From positions 21,633 to 85,632 of the forward strand of contig NZ_JAMBIZ010000014.1 of assembly GCF_025291715.1 (NCBI RefSeq): DNA of 64,000 nucleotides, written 5' to 3'. Position 1 is the first letter of the stretch; every line of letters starts with the position of its first letter. This DNA is from Metasolibacillus sp. Lineage in GTDB: Bacteria > Bacillota > Bacilli > Bacillales_A > Planococcaceae. This document shows positions 54,678 through 63,935 of this stretch, piece after piece. The position numbers were made by a program, and so were the translations under genes. The notes beneath the pieces were generated by a model, which saw only the letters and a list, made by a program, of their open reading frames with translations, did not search any database and was not told the origin of the DNA.

Positions 54678-55466
54678 TTATAGACTCTTTACAAGCGTCA
54701 AAAATGCTGTTAATGAATCTACTTCATATGTAGGCATTACCTCTGCATTAGGCTCTTTGTGCTCGCGGTTCACCCAGACGTTGCGCATCCCTATACGCGA
54801 TGCCCCTAAAATATCTGTCATTAAATTGTCGCCGACCATTATGGCATTTTCAGCTGTTGTGTTAGCCTGCTCTAGCACATATTCAAAAATAGCTACATCT
54901 GGCTTTCCTTTGCCGAAATCACCTGAAATAATAATATGGTCAAAATAAGATATGAGCTGCGGCGTGATTTCAAGCTTGGTATTTTGCAAGCTCGGTGCAC
55001 CATTCGTTAGCAAAACGAGCTGATATTTTCCCTTTAGTTCATCCAATACCGCAAATGTATCCTCATATAAAAATGGATTTTTTTTACGCTCTGCTACAAA
55101 TCGCTCTCCAAGCTCAAAGCCAAACGCAGCATCCTCAACCCCAAGCTTTGCTAACGCCTGTGTCCATGCATCTGTACGATATGCTGGTACAAGTGACTTC
55201 ATTTTTTGAAACATCTCAGTTGGATCATCAAATGTTCCCCAAAGCCCTTCAAATGGATTAATGCCAATTAGCATCGCATAATCATATGTTTCATATGCTT
55301 CATAAAGCGCCCTAGCACTCTCACGTACAGCCTGCTCCAATTGCTTTGCATCCACAGCATAACGCTCACTTGCATATGCACAAGTATTGTCAAATGCTGT
55401 TTGCACTGATTTTTTATCCCATAATAATGTATCATCTAAATCAAAAATGATGGTTTCAATTGTCAT
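54678..55466 (-). CDS. HAD-family hydrolase
   Basis: A 262-residue haloacid-dehalogenase-like phosphatase: motif I DLDDTLLWD (9-17), motif II LLTNGAP, lysine of motif III in SGDFGKGKPD, motif IV VGDNLMTDILGA. The helical cap lies between motifs I and II, as in YjjG-type nucleotidases and subfamily IA. Substrate unknown. Single-gene unit with its own terminator. Confidence 0.9.
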   Translation of the reverse strand: MTIETIIFDLDDTLLWDKKSVQTAFDNTCAYASERYAVDAKQLEQAVRESARALYEAYETYDYAMLIGINPFEGLWGTFDDPTEMFQKMKSLVPAYRTDAWTQALAKLGVEDAAFGFELGERFVAERKKNPFLYEDTFAVLDELKGKYQLVLLTNGAPSLQNTKLEITPQLISYFDHIIISGDFGKGKPDVAIFEYVLEQANTTAENAIMVGDNLMTDILGASRIGMRNVWVNREHKEPNAEVMPTYEVDSLTAFLTLVKSL

Positions 55467-55657
55467 ATGGCAGCCCCTATCTATGTATTCTTCTATTATC
55501 CTACCATAATAGCTAACTTTTCAGAACATTCTTTCATAAAATTCAACTTTAATTATTTGAGAGCTTTATTTTACAGCCTCGCTAACTACTATGTTAAAGT
55601 GAATATATAAACTTGAGGAGCTGTTTTTGAAAATTCAGCGGCAGCTTGCTATATAGC

Positions 55658-55695
55658 AAAGGAACTGTCGGGAAAAATCCCCCGACAGTTCCTTT
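55658..55695 (-). terminator. Terminator of the GGDEF/metallo-hydrolase/DUF3006 operon
   Basis: A perfect 15-bp stem AAAGGAACTGTCGGG / complement (55681-55695) overlaps the DUF3006 stop; minus-strand TTTGCTATATAG follows. Confidence 0.8.
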
Positions 55696-55942
55696 ATTTC
55701 TTCCTATTACGCAATGCCTGCACCATTTGCTTCATCTTATTTTGCTGTGCAGTTATTTCTTCATCTAATCGCTCGATGTGATAGATGCCATCTTCATAGC
55801 TAATTGCTACAATATCCCCTTCAGACAGTAGCTCGCTATATTCACTACGATGGATCAAAATTTGCTCAGTTTCCTCTGGTCGCTTCAAAAAAATCGCATA
55901 ATCTCCTTCAAAGCGATCTAATGTATAGTTATTCAAGCTCAC
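55694..55942 (-). CDS. DUF3006 domain protein
   Basis: An 82-residue protein (NNYTLDRFEGDYAIFLKRPEETEQILIHRSE) of the DUF3006 family, a small beta-rich module commonly encoded next to or fused with ComEC-like metallo-hydrolases, as here. GTG at 55940-55942 is preferred, seven bases after AGGGAGAG, and overlaps the hydrolase stop. The C-terminus is a lysine-rich helix. Confidence 0.82.
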   Translation of the reverse strand: MSLNNYTLDRFEGDYAIFLKRPEETEQILIHRSEYSELLSEGDIVAISYEDGIYHIERLDEEITAQQNKMKQMVQALRNRKK

Positions 55943-57125
55943 TAACAATCTCTCCCTTTACATTGATAAGCTTTGCTGCATCACCACTATTTGACCATAT
56001 TTGCTTTGAAGTCCATTTTAATTTTCCTTTGCCATCCTTTGCATCTGCTCCACTTGTAATCGATAATTTGCCGTTTGGCTGAAGTGTAATATTTGGGAAA
56101 TTAAATACTTGATTACCTTCTACAGATACAAGCTGCCAGCCTTGTAATGATACTGGTTCACTTCCCGTATTTTGAAGGACTACCACTTCATTAACTAAAT
56201 CCTTGCTCATTAACTCAACCGTTGTTTTCTTCGTTGTTGGCTTTGGTGTAACGGAGCTCGTCGCACCAATACCCGTCCACTCAGCCGCTGTTGTATTATA
56301 GCTTACCCCATTTGTTGTAAAAACAATCGTGCCCGCTTCTGCAGTACCGTAAATTTTGCTTTTAACTGTTAGCGCATTTTCAATAACCTCTGCGTGTGGG
56401 TGACCATATTTATTATCCTGTCCATAGCTTAAAACAATCGCCTCAGGCTTTACTGCTTGAACGAAGGCTAAAGAGCTACTCGTATTTGAGCCATGGTGTC
56501 CTGCTTTTAGCACGGTTGCTTGAATATTTTCATTTAACAGCTGCTTTTCAATACTCACACCTGCATCACCTGTTAATAAAAATGATACTTCTCCATATGT
56601 AATTTTCAAAACGATTGACGCATCATTATTGTCTGAGGCATTTTCGTTCGCATATATTACTTCTGTTTTTAATTCCTTATCAAAATCAATTATATCGCCT
56701 TTCTCTGGTACGCTATAAACGATATTTTTATCCGAAACTAATGTTAGCATTTCCTCAAATGTTTGTGATGTATGCACTTTTCCAGAATCAATAAAATGCT
56801 TGATTGAAATGGAATTTAACACGGCAATCAAACCACCGATATGGTCTGCGTCAGGATGTGTCGCAACAACATAGTCTAATTTATTAACACCTTGCTCGCG
56901 TAAATAGTCAACAACCATTTTACCTGCTCCTTTTACGCCTCCATCAATCAACATCGTTTTTCCACTTGGTGACTGAATCAAAATAGAATCACCTTGCCCT
57001 ACATCAATAAAATGCACTCGCATTTCTTTACCGGAAACAGGCTGCTGCTCTGTTTGTTGAAATTCCACTGTACAGCCTGCTAGCAATAAAGCAATTACAA
57101 GTAAACTAAAAAATATTTTTTTCAT
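55929..57125 (-). CDS. Lipoprotein metallo-beta-lactamase-fold hydrolase with lamin-tail domain
   Basis: A 398-residue lipoprotein precursor (lipobox LLAGC, Cys18). Residues about 35-290 form a ComEC/Rec2-type metallo-hydrolase (HFIDVGQGDSILI, HPDADHIGG, LTGDAG, KAGHHGSNTS, LSYGQDNKYGHPH). Residues about 300-398 form a lamin-tail-like domain (VVLQNTGSEPVSLQGW). Outside the competence system such proteins are probably extracellular nucleases or phosphodiesterases. It follows the GGDEF gene by 17 bases. Confidence 0.9.
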   Translation of the reverse strand: MKKIFFSLLVIALLLAGCTVEFQQTEQQPVSGKEMRVHFIDVGQGDSILIQSPSGKTMLIDGGVKGAGKMVVDYLREQGVNKLDYVVATHPDADHIGGLIAVLNSISIKHFIDSGKVHTSQTFEEMLTLVSDKNIVYSVPEKGDIIDFDKELKTEVIYANENASDNNDASIVLKITYGEVSFLLTGDAGVSIEKQLLNENIQATVLKAGHHGSNTSSSLAFVQAVKPEAIVLSYGQDNKYGHPHAEVIENALTVKSKIYGTAEAGTIVFTTNGVSYNTTAAEWTGIGATSSVTPKPTTKKTTVELMSKDLVNEVVVLQNTGSEPVSLQGWQLVSVEGNQVFNFPNITLQPNGKLSITSGADAKDGKGKLKWTSKQIWSNSGDAAKLINVKGEIVSELE

Positions 57126-57142
57126 TTAAAACCTCATCTTTT

Positions 57143-58570
57143 CTACTGCTTGGCATAAGCAATTTTAAAATCATTGCGACCGTTGCGCTTTACTACATAT
57201 AGCTCTTCGTCAGCTGCCTTTAAAAGCTCTGTGAAATTTTCAACATTTGTAGCATCTACTACAAAAGCACCTATACTCAAACTAATTTTTACATGTCCTT
57301 TTTTAGTTAAAATAGATTGCGTTTTGAATAATAAATAAAGCTTATTTATTATTTCTTCAAATTGCTGTGTATCTTTTGTATGTACACACGCAATAAATTC
57401 ATCTCCACCATAACGAGCAAAAATAGCGTCATATTGTGCAAATAGCTTTGCTGCACTTGTTGCTACAAACTTTATAATATCGTCGCCTACTAAATGTCCA
57501 TGTTCATCGTTTACTTGCTTAAAATAGTCAATATCAAAAATAATGCAGCCAACAAAATGATTGTAAGACGCAGCGTCTAATAGATACTTTGGTGCTTGAT
57601 ATTCGATATAGCCACGATTATATATTTTAGTCAATGGATCAATAAAGGATGCCATTTTATACTTCCGCTTCTTTTCATCTAGCTGGAATTTTAATAAGGC
57701 GCGATTATATGATTCTTGCTTATGCTTTTCTAATAGCTCAATATACTCCTCTTGGGCTCCAACAAGCTTCTCAATTTTATTACTTTTCTTGTAATAATCA
57801 ATAAGGCCACGTTGCATGACTTTGACCATATAAATATCACCCTGCCCGAAAAAAATTTGCTTTGCTTTTTCAGCAGCTTCAATTGCTTGCTCAATATAGC
57901 CTTTCGTAAATGCCAATGCCATTCTTGCATTATACAGCAACGCCCGATTACGATCATCACGATCCCTGCCATATCGTCGTATAGTTTCTTGCATTTTTAC
58001 ATATAGTACATCTGCCTCTTCTATGTCCCCAACATACGCAAGAGCAATTACCGCATTTCCCTCTATCGGCAGTAAATCAATTTCTTCGCACTCAAAATAA
58101 GGTACCACCTTAAGCGATTTCATCGCATATTCCTTCGCTCGCGCATAGTCTTTTAAATCATGATACAGATTCGATAAATTGGAATATGTGTAACATAACC
58201 GCTTATATTCCTTTTGCTTTCGAGCAAGTGATTCCGATTTCAGCATAACCTCTTTTGCCATTTCCGTATGGTTTAACACCATATATAAAATACCTGCTAA
58301 CCCATAGTATAGGCTGTAATGTTCATTCGATGGATGACTGCTGCATATTTGTTCCACTTGAAAGAGCGCAGCAAAGGCTTCTTCATAGCTGCCCGTATAT
58401 ATATAAGCAACAATTCGATTTTTTAATATGTCTAAGATGTCATCCACTTCATTTAACTTGAATAATCTATTCTCAACTTCATCACTTAAAATAATAATAT
58501 CCTCGTAGCACTCTTCAGCACGTAGATGTCTAATTGTTGCAGCTAGCTCTTTTAGTGTACCTTTATTCAT
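57143..58570 (-). CDS. TPR-GGDEF diguanylate cyclase
   Basis: A 475-residue protein starting at the ATG at 58568-58570, eight bases after AAGGAG. The N-terminal about 300 residues are TPR-like helical repeats (YTYSNLSNLYHDLKDYARAKEY); the C-terminal about 165 residues are a GGDEF domain with an intact GGDEF active site (residues 388-392) preceded by FDIDYFKQVND. The usual inhibitory RxxD five residues before it reads QYD in place of Arg-x-x-Asp, so product inhibition is unlikely. It heads an operon with a secreted hydrolase. Confidence 0.9.
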   Translation of the reverse strand: MNKGTLKELAATIRHLRAEECYEDIIILSDEVENRLFKLNEVDDILDILKNRIVAYIYTGSYEEAFAALFQVEQICSSHPSNEHYSLYYGLAGILYMVLNHTEMAKEVMLKSESLARKQKEYKRLCYTYSNLSNLYHDLKDYARAKEYAMKSLKVVPYFECEEIDLLPIEGNAVIALAYVGDIEEADVLYVKMQETIRRYGRDRDDRNRALLYNARMALAFTKGYIEQAIEAAEKAKQIFFGQGDIYMVKVMQRGLIDYYKKSNKIEKLVGAQEEYIELLEKHKQESYNRALLKFQLDEKKRKYKMASFIDPLTKIYNRGYIEYQAPKYLLDAASYNHFVGCIIFDIDYFKQVNDEHGHLVGDDIIKFVATSAAKLFAQYDAIFARYGGDEFIACVHTKDTQQFEEIINKLYLLFKTQSILTKKGHVKISLSIGAFVVDATNVENFTELLKAADEELYVVKRNGRNDFKIAYAKQ

Positions 58571-58761
58571 CAACGCATCTCCTTGACTCTCCACGGAAAG
58601 CGGAGGAATTATTCAATACAAATATTTATCTTGATTAACGGGCTAATTTCTCTAACAACTTCTCATTTTAGTTTCTTACAACGCTCATATCATATGCCCC
58701 TCTATTTTAAAATGAGTTACCTACAATTCCTTTAATAACAAATATCCCCTATTTAAACAAA

Positions 58762-58800
58762 GCAGGAAATAACATAAAATAAATATGCTATTCCCTGCTA
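58762..58800 (-). terminator. Terminator of hemZ
   Basis: AGCAGG...AATA...CATA pairs with its imperfect complement ending AGCAGG on the minus strand; TTTGTTTAAATA follows. Confidence 0.7.
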
Positions 58801-58811
58801 TTTTACCTAAT

Positions 58812-60314
58812 TTATGCGTATAAATCATTTAAAATTTCAATTTTTTTCTTAATTGCTTCTTCAAAAGTCGCAATATAAGCTGCTGGGTCTTTAGGATTAT
58901 GGAACTGAGTTATTTTCCCTGTTTCAGGATGAACAAATTTCGATGAGGCACCACAGCCAATGCCTAAAATTGTTTGGACTTCCTCCATAATTACGATATT
59001 GTAAATAGACTCCTCGCCAGGCTTACAATAGCCGACATTTTCTAAGTTCCCTAAAATATTTTTTTGACGGTACAAATAATAAGGAACATAGCCGTTATTT
59101 TTTGTCCAATCTGTCGCCATCTGCATCATTTCACTTACCGTATCTCGATCTGCTACACGATATTTATCTTTATTGCGCGTCATTTCAGATGCGCGCTTAA
59201 AGCTTAATGTATGCACAGTTAACGATTCAGGCATCATTTTTGCGGACTCATTTAACGAATGCTCAAATTCTGCAATACCCTCATTTGGCAGACCAATAAT
59301 TAAGTCCATATTAATATTATTCATACCATGCTCACGCGATAGCCAAAACTTATCAATCGTTTCCTGTACTGTATGATGGCGCCCGATTGCCTTTAATGTT
59401 TCCTGCGTATACGACTGCGGGTTTACAGAAATACGATCAATTCCCCATTTTTTCAATACTTCTAACTTTTCTGGTGTAATCGTATCAGGACGTCCTGCCT
59501 CTACTGTAATCTCTCGAATCGTATGCGGGTTTGGAAATGCTTCAAACATCGTTTGATAAAGCGCGTCCATTTCATCGGCTTCAATAGAGGTAGGCGTTCC
59601 CCCACCCCAATAAATCGAGGTAATGCGCATATTATTTTCTGTTAACCATTTACCCATTTCGCGCAATTCAATATGCAACCCATCAATAAACTTCTCTACG
59701 CGTCCTTGCTTGCGATTACTTTGAATCGCATACGCTGGGAATGTACAATAAGCGCACATCGTTGGACAAAACGGTACACCAATATAAATTGAAATTTCCT
59801 GCCCTAGCTCATCCAAATCTGGAATCACTTCAAGCTGTCGTGCCACAATTTCCTTCATTAAAGAAATTTTCGCATCTGATAGACGATAATCCTTTTTTAA
59901 AATAGCAAAAATTTCTTCCTCACGCATGCCAGCTTTGCGGTATTTATGATAAAGCTTTGTTGGGCGCACACCTGTTAAAATGCCCCATTGCTGCGTCATA
60001 CCTGTATACTGCTCAAGCACATCAAGCATTACGTATGAGAGCGCACGCTTCATGCGAATGCTCTGCTCCTTTTCAGTTCCCTCTGTTGCATAACGAATCG
60101 CATAATTGCTCGTATATTTTTCACCATCAACCGTTAATTGCGCCTCTGTATGAATTGTAAAATCTGCTTCTATACGATGCTGAAAAGCAATAGCCATATC
60201 AGTGCCATCTTGTGTAAGTTGAATAACTGAATCTTCATAAAAAAGATTGGCAATATGGTTTAACACACGATTCCAATCTTCTTTAAACTGTTCATTTATT
60301 TGTATTGTTTTCAT
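58812..60314 (-). CDS. hemZ: Oxygen-independent coproporphyrinogen III oxidase HemZ
   Basis: HemZ is a radical-SAM enzyme of the HemN group for anaerobic or low-oxygen porphyrin synthesis, though in Gram-positives of the coproporphyrin pathway its exact step is debated. The 500-residue length fits B. subtilis HemZ. The [4Fe-4S] motif is Cys183-x3-Cys187-x2-Cys190 (FCPTMCAYCTF), followed by YWGGGTPTS and VEAGRPDT. GAGGT lies about 12 bases before the ATG. It is a single-gene unit, distant from hemEHY. Confidence 0.93.
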   Translation of the reverse strand: MKTIQINEQFKEDWNRVLNHIANLFYEDSVIQLTQDGTDMAIAFQHRIEADFTIHTEAQLTVDGEKYTSNYAIRYATEGTEKEQSIRMKRALSYVMLDVLEQYTGMTQQWGILTGVRPTKLYHKYRKAGMREEEIFAILKKDYRLSDAKISLMKEIVARQLEVIPDLDELGQEISIYIGVPFCPTMCAYCTFPAYAIQSNRKQGRVEKFIDGLHIELREMGKWLTENNMRITSIYWGGGTPTSIEADEMDALYQTMFEAFPNPHTIREITVEAGRPDTITPEKLEVLKKWGIDRISVNPQSYTQETLKAIGRHHTVQETIDKFWLSREHGMNNINMDLIIGLPNEGIAEFEHSLNESAKMMPESLTVHTLSFKRASEMTRNKDKYRVADRDTVSEMMQMATDWTKNNGYVPYYLYRQKNILGNLENVGYCKPGEESIYNIVIMEEVQTILGIGCGASSKFVHPETGKITQFHNPKDPAAYIATFEEAIKKKIEILNDLYA

Positions 60315-60468
60315 TATTTTTTCTCTACCTCATTGTAAATTAGCGTTTATAAACATACTAATTATCATTGTACCAAAAAACGTCGATATTTTTTGTAAAA
60401 ATGCTTGATGTTTTTTAATTGTTTCTTTTGTATAATTCCTTTAACAGCTTAGTAGGAGGGATATTCAA

Positions 60469-61767
60469 ATGGAGCATGTTTTATTAGAGCAGGTCAAACA
60501 TACACGAGCATTTTTACGTAAGGAGCTACTTGCAACTATTTTCACTGAATTTGACCAACAATGTATGGCATTAACAGAGGAGCAGCGACAAGCTAAATAT
60601 CAAAAAATGCTGGAAAGTCCATTTCGTTTTTTTAGGGGCAGTGCCTATTTATTTTATTATGATACAACAAAAATCCCGTCAATTTTCCATACACCTCCAA
60701 TGAAACCAACTTGGATTCAAGGCGATATGCATATGGATAACTTCGGTGCTTTTCAAAATGAGTCAGGTACAATTGTGTTCGACATTAATGATTTTGATGA
60801 AGGCTATGTTGGCTCCTATTTATATGATTTGCTTCGTATGAGTGTTAGCATCGCACTTTATTTGGAGGAGCAAGGCTTGCATACTGCTACACAGGAAATG
60901 GCAATCCAATCGTTTTTAACAAGCTATATTCAGCAGCTTCAACGCTTTCAACAAAAAAAGGATGACCCCTTCACATTAATTTTTACAAAGGATAATACGA
61001 CAGGCCCTATCAAAAAAGTATTGAAAAAGCTAGAAAAACAGCAACGAGAGCAATTTTTGCAAAAAATTGCCCACCTGACTGAGGATGGACAACATATTTT
61101 CCAATGGTCAGAGGAATTACAGCCTGCATCCGCCGAGGAATATTCGGCAATCATTGAAGCATTACCACATTATAAGGTGAAGGATATCGCCATTAAATAT
61201 GGCTCTGGTACAGCGTCTATCGGCTTGAAGCGCTACTATATTTTAATTGAGAGTGGCGATGACACACAGCATGCAGATGATGTCGTGTTGGAAATGAAGG
61301 AAGTACGCACAGCGATTCCTTCTTATTTTTTACCATATCACGAAGCATTTTGGATACATTATGAGCATCAAGGTGCACGTGTTGTTGGCACACAAAAGGC
61401 TATGCATCATTTAGAAGACCCTTACTTAGCTTATTTAACAATAAATGACCAGCAATTTTACATCCGTGAACGCTCACCCTTCAAGAAAAAGGTTAAGCCA
61501 AAAAACTATAAAGAGCTGGAAGATTATTTTGCCACTACTGCCATTATGGGACGTATCGCTGCGAAGGCCCATGCCCGTGCAGATATCGATTACTCTGCTG
61601 TTTTTACATATCATAGCGAGGATGAAATTTTACAAGTCATTCAAGCAACGCCAGATACTTTTAGCAAGGAAATCATTTTACAGGCGTTGTCCTATAAAGA
61701 AATCGTTTATGCAGACTATGCGCAATTTCAAGACCTTGTAAATGAATGGTTTCCAGTAGAAAATTGA
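60469..61767 (+). CDS. DUF2252 family protein
   Basis: A 432-residue member of DUF2252, which has a kinase-like (aminoglycoside phosphotransferase-related) fold. Typical motifs are FRGSAYLFYYD, WIQGDMHMDNFGAF (catalytic-loop-like), FDINDFDEGYVG (metal-loop-like) and VKDIAIKYGSGTASIG. Substrate unknown. GGAGGG lies eight bases before the ATG. It is convergent with yheA and has no clear operon partner. Confidence 0.88.
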   Translation: MEHVLLEQVKHTRAFLRKELLATIFTEFDQQCMALTEEQRQAKYQKMLESPFRFFRGSAYLFYYDTTKIPSIFHTPPMKPTWIQGDMHMDNFGAFQNESGTIVFDINDFDEGYVGSYLYDLLRMSVSIALYLEEQGLHTATQEMAIQSFLTSYIQQLQRFQQKKDDPFTLIFTKDNTTGPIKKVLKKLEKQQREQFLQKIAHLTEDGQHIFQWSEELQPASAEEYSAIIEALPHYKVKDIAIKYGSGTASIGLKRYYILIESGDDTQHADDVVLEMKEVRTAIPSYFLPYHEAFWIHYEHQGARVVGTQKAMHHLEDPYLAYLTINDQQFYIRERSPFKKKVKPKNYKELEDYFATTAIMGRIAAKAHARADIDYSAVFTYHSEDEILQVIQATPDTFSKEIILQALSYKEIVYADYAQFQDLVNEWFPVEN

Positions 61768-61817
61768 GGCGGCAGATTTTATGAGCGATTCTCTCTCCAA
61801 AAACTATAAGTAAAAAA

Positions 61818-61849
61818 GTAGCACAAACCAACATTAAGGTTTGTGCTAC
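61818..61849 (-). terminator. Terminator of yheB-yheA
   Basis: GTAGCACAAACC pairs with GGTTTGTGCTAC (61838-61849), a 12-bp perfect stem; minus-strand TTTTTTAC follows. Confidence 0.9.
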
Positions 61850-61859
61850 AAATCATATT

Positions 61860-62204
61860 TTATAGTCCGTCATAAAGCGCTTGAACAGGCTTTGTTAAAA
61901 TACGGTTTACTTCTTCGATTACGCGGCTTAAGCCCATTTCAGCTTCAAGCATTGCGAGAATTTTAACGTTTTGCTGTGCAAGCTGTGCTGCCTTTTGTGC
62001 GTAAGCTAACTCATCCTCCAAAAGCTCCTCGCCAGCCATTTGCTTTTGCTGTAGCTTCATTTGAATATCGCGGAAGTTTGTAAATAAGTTTTTTGCTTCC
62101 TCATCTCCACGCACAGCCTCTACCGTTTCCTGTAATACTTTAAATTCATTTGTATTGCGGAATGTTGCTTCCAATCTGTTAATATCGTCATAAATGTTAA
62201 TCAT
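61860..62204 (-). CDS. yheA: YlbF/YmcA-family protein YheA
   Basis: A 114-residue all-helical protein of the YlbF/YmcA/YheA family (LFTNFRDIQMKLQQKQMAGEELLEDEL). Relatives YlbF and YmcA form an RNase Y accessory complex; YheA itself is uncharacterised. It lies 18 bases after yheB, in one transcript. Confidence 0.92.
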   Translation of the reverse strand: MINIYDDINRLEATFRNTNEFKVLQETVEAVRGDEEAKNLFTNFRDIQMKLQQKQMAGEELLEDELAYAQKAAQLAQQNVKILAMLEAEMGLSRVIEEVNRILTKPVQALYDGL

Positions 62205-62222
62205 CGTATTCCTACTCTCCTA

Positions 62223-63368
62223 TTATTTTGTCATAAAGACAATGAGTGCTTGCACAATACCGACAAGACCACCAATAATACCACCTAGCCATGTAATCAT
62301 ACGTAGCTCACGGCTAATTATGCCTAAAACAAGCTCTTCCAGCTTGGCAATTGGGAATGAATCAACTTGCTCTCGCACAACTTCCGCTAAATTTAGACGC
62401 TTTAACACATCTTCAATTTTCTCTTCCGCTGCTAAAAATGCTTTGTCCATTACTTTTGGTAGTAGCTCATCACACACCCAAGCTTGCCCATTCGGCCAAT
62501 AATCGTGAATCGTTTTATCTAAACGTGCCTCGATTGCTAGCTGCTCCTTAGCATATACCTGAATGCTCTGTTCAATCGTATCAAAGTTTACATCTTTCAT
62601 AAAGTCCATTGCTGGGCGCTGTTTAATTTTATCCCATTCTGCTGAAAAAATGCGATATAAAAGAGCGCTCGTTCCAGGTGCTTGTAAGAAGCGAATAAGC
62701 TCACGCTGTACTTTTTCTACAAGTGATAAGGAATCGCCCATAAACATTTGAATCATGCCGCCAAAGGAGCCTTTTGAGCTTAAAAAATCATCCAGCATAT
62801 TTTTAATTGTTTTTGCACCTTCTGGTGATTGGAAATAAACGACCCCTTTATCTAAAATTTGATCGACTGCCTCACCAATTTTTTTATCTAATACTGGCTC
62901 TAAATCTTCAGGTAATAGCTGCTGAATCGTTTTTGTTGCGAGCGTGTTTTTGACAGATGTGAATTGATTGGCAATGACCGTATCCACTTTTTGTTCCAGC
63001 AATGCCGGCATATGCTGTAAATTCGCAAGCATTAGCCAATCATTAATTGTTTTCTCTGTCGTAAATACAGTTTCAGTAATTTTTTGCTTAGCAAAGGCCT
63101 GTACGTTATCACGTATATCCTGCGACAAAAATTTCTTTTTAATCGTATCAGGTGTTAATAAATAATCCGATACCGTTTTCCCTAATTGTACTGCTAGCAC
63201 ATCCCGTCTTTTTGGAATAAGCCCTGGCGTTAATGGCAAGCGCCAACGCATAAAATAAATCGGCTTATACGGACGGAACAGCATTTTAATCGCCATATAG
63301 TTGGTTGCGGCACCTACAATTGCACCTACACCTGCTAGTAAAATTAATAGCCCAAATAAACTATCCAT
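62223..63368 (-). CDS. yheB: DUF445 family protein YheB
   Basis: A 381-residue DUF445 protein, close in length to B. subtilis YheB. Membrane helices at each end (about 3-25 and 355-378) bracket a long helical middle. The signature TNYMAIKMLFRPYKP follows the first helix and PLTPGLIPKRRD comes next. Function unknown; B. subtilis YheB has been linked to the spore envelope. GAGAGG is six bases before the ATG; yheA follows. Confidence 0.92.
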   Translation of the reverse strand: MDSLFGLLILLAGVGAIVGAATNYMAIKMLFRPYKPIYFMRWRLPLTPGLIPKRRDVLAVQLGKTVSDYLLTPDTIKKKFLSQDIRDNVQAFAKQKITETVFTTEKTINDWLMLANLQHMPALLEQKVDTVIANQFTSVKNTLATKTIQQLLPEDLEPVLDKKIGEAVDQILDKGVVYFQSPEGAKTIKNMLDDFLSSKGSFGGMIQMFMGDSLSLVEKVQRELIRFLQAPGTSALLYRIFSAEWDKIKQRPAMDFMKDVNFDTIEQSIQVYAKEQLAIEARLDKTIHDYWPNGQAWVCDELLPKVMDKAFLAAEEKIEDVLKRLNLAEVVREQVDSFPIAKLEELVLGIISRELRMITWLGGIIGGLVGIVQALIVFMTK

Positions 63369-63491
63369 GATATCCTCTCGTTTCTATATCAATTACGCTC
63401 ATATTGTATAACAGAAAAGCTATTTCACAAAGCAATCGCTATTGCATATTGCTTCACCTATTTAGTACGATTAACAGGAAGGGGTGGTTTC

Positions 63492-63701
63492 ATGATTCAG
63501 CATTTTCATTTTAAGCCATTGTATGAAAATAAACAGTTACCTGGCTGGCTTATTAGTTTTTTCTATAAACAACAGCGCTATCAAGCGGAATATCATAAAG
63601 ATGGTAGCATTCGATTTCTTGGTGCAGCACCAGCAGAGGACGATTTAGCCGTTGTCGAGAAAATGGTGCATGAGCTTATGTTATTCCATGTATATGATTG
63701 A
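63492..63701 (+). CDS. yheE: YheE-like small protein
   Basis: A 69-residue soluble protein (MIQHFHFKPLYENKQLPGW, EYHKDGSIRF) resembling YheE/DUF5342. AAGGGGTGG precedes the ATG. In B. subtilis yheE is close to yheB; here it is divergent from yheB. Function unknown. Confidence 0.8.
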   Translation: MIQHFHFKPLYENKQLPGWLISFFYKQQRYQAEYHKDGSIRFLGAAPAEDDLAVVEKMVHELMLFHVYD

Positions 63702-63710
63702 GCATCGGGT

Positions 63711-63742
63711 TAAGGGGCTTGTCTGAAAAGACACGTCCCTTA
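63711..63742 (+). terminator. Terminator of yheE
   Basis: TAAGGG pairs with CCCTTA, and inside it GTCT with AGAC around GAAA. AAAAAATTT follows; the hairpin belongs to the recurrent GTCTGAAAAG type. Confidence 0.6.
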
Positions 63743-63863
63743 AAAAATTTACCATCAGTTAGTAACAGTAACTACGCAAACTCCTCATTAAAAACTCCCT
63801 CCTCATAACAAAACCAGCTAAGCATATACTAGACTAGCATAGAGCTAGTAGGAGGGAATACCA
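63743..63863. other. Intergenic region before a putative micro-ORF
   Basis: No gene seen. TATACT near 63824 could be a -10 element; no good -35 is visible. Near the right end the sequence GGAGGG forms a strong SD. Confidence 0.3.
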
Positions 63864-63935
63864 TTGGAAATCATCCAAGGAATTTTATCAGTATATATGC
63901 AATTTTTCGATTGGGCGATGTGGTGTAACCGCTAA
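63864..63935 (+). CDS. Putative 23-residue peptide
   Basis: TTG at 63864, eight bases after GGAGG, opens a 23-codon frame: a short amphipathic/hydrophobic peptide MEIIQGILSVYMQFF then DWAMWCNR and TAA. The strong, well-spaced SD is the only reason to call it. It could be a signalling, toxin-like or sporulation micropeptide, or chance. I do not recognise it. Confidence 0.4.
   Translation: MEIIQGILSVYMQFFDWAMWCNR

Noticed and set aside
58571..58640. Possible transposon end around CTCCACGGAAAGCGGAG
   Set aside because: A short hairpin of a kind common in Bacillaceae intergenic DNA; no second end or transposase seen.
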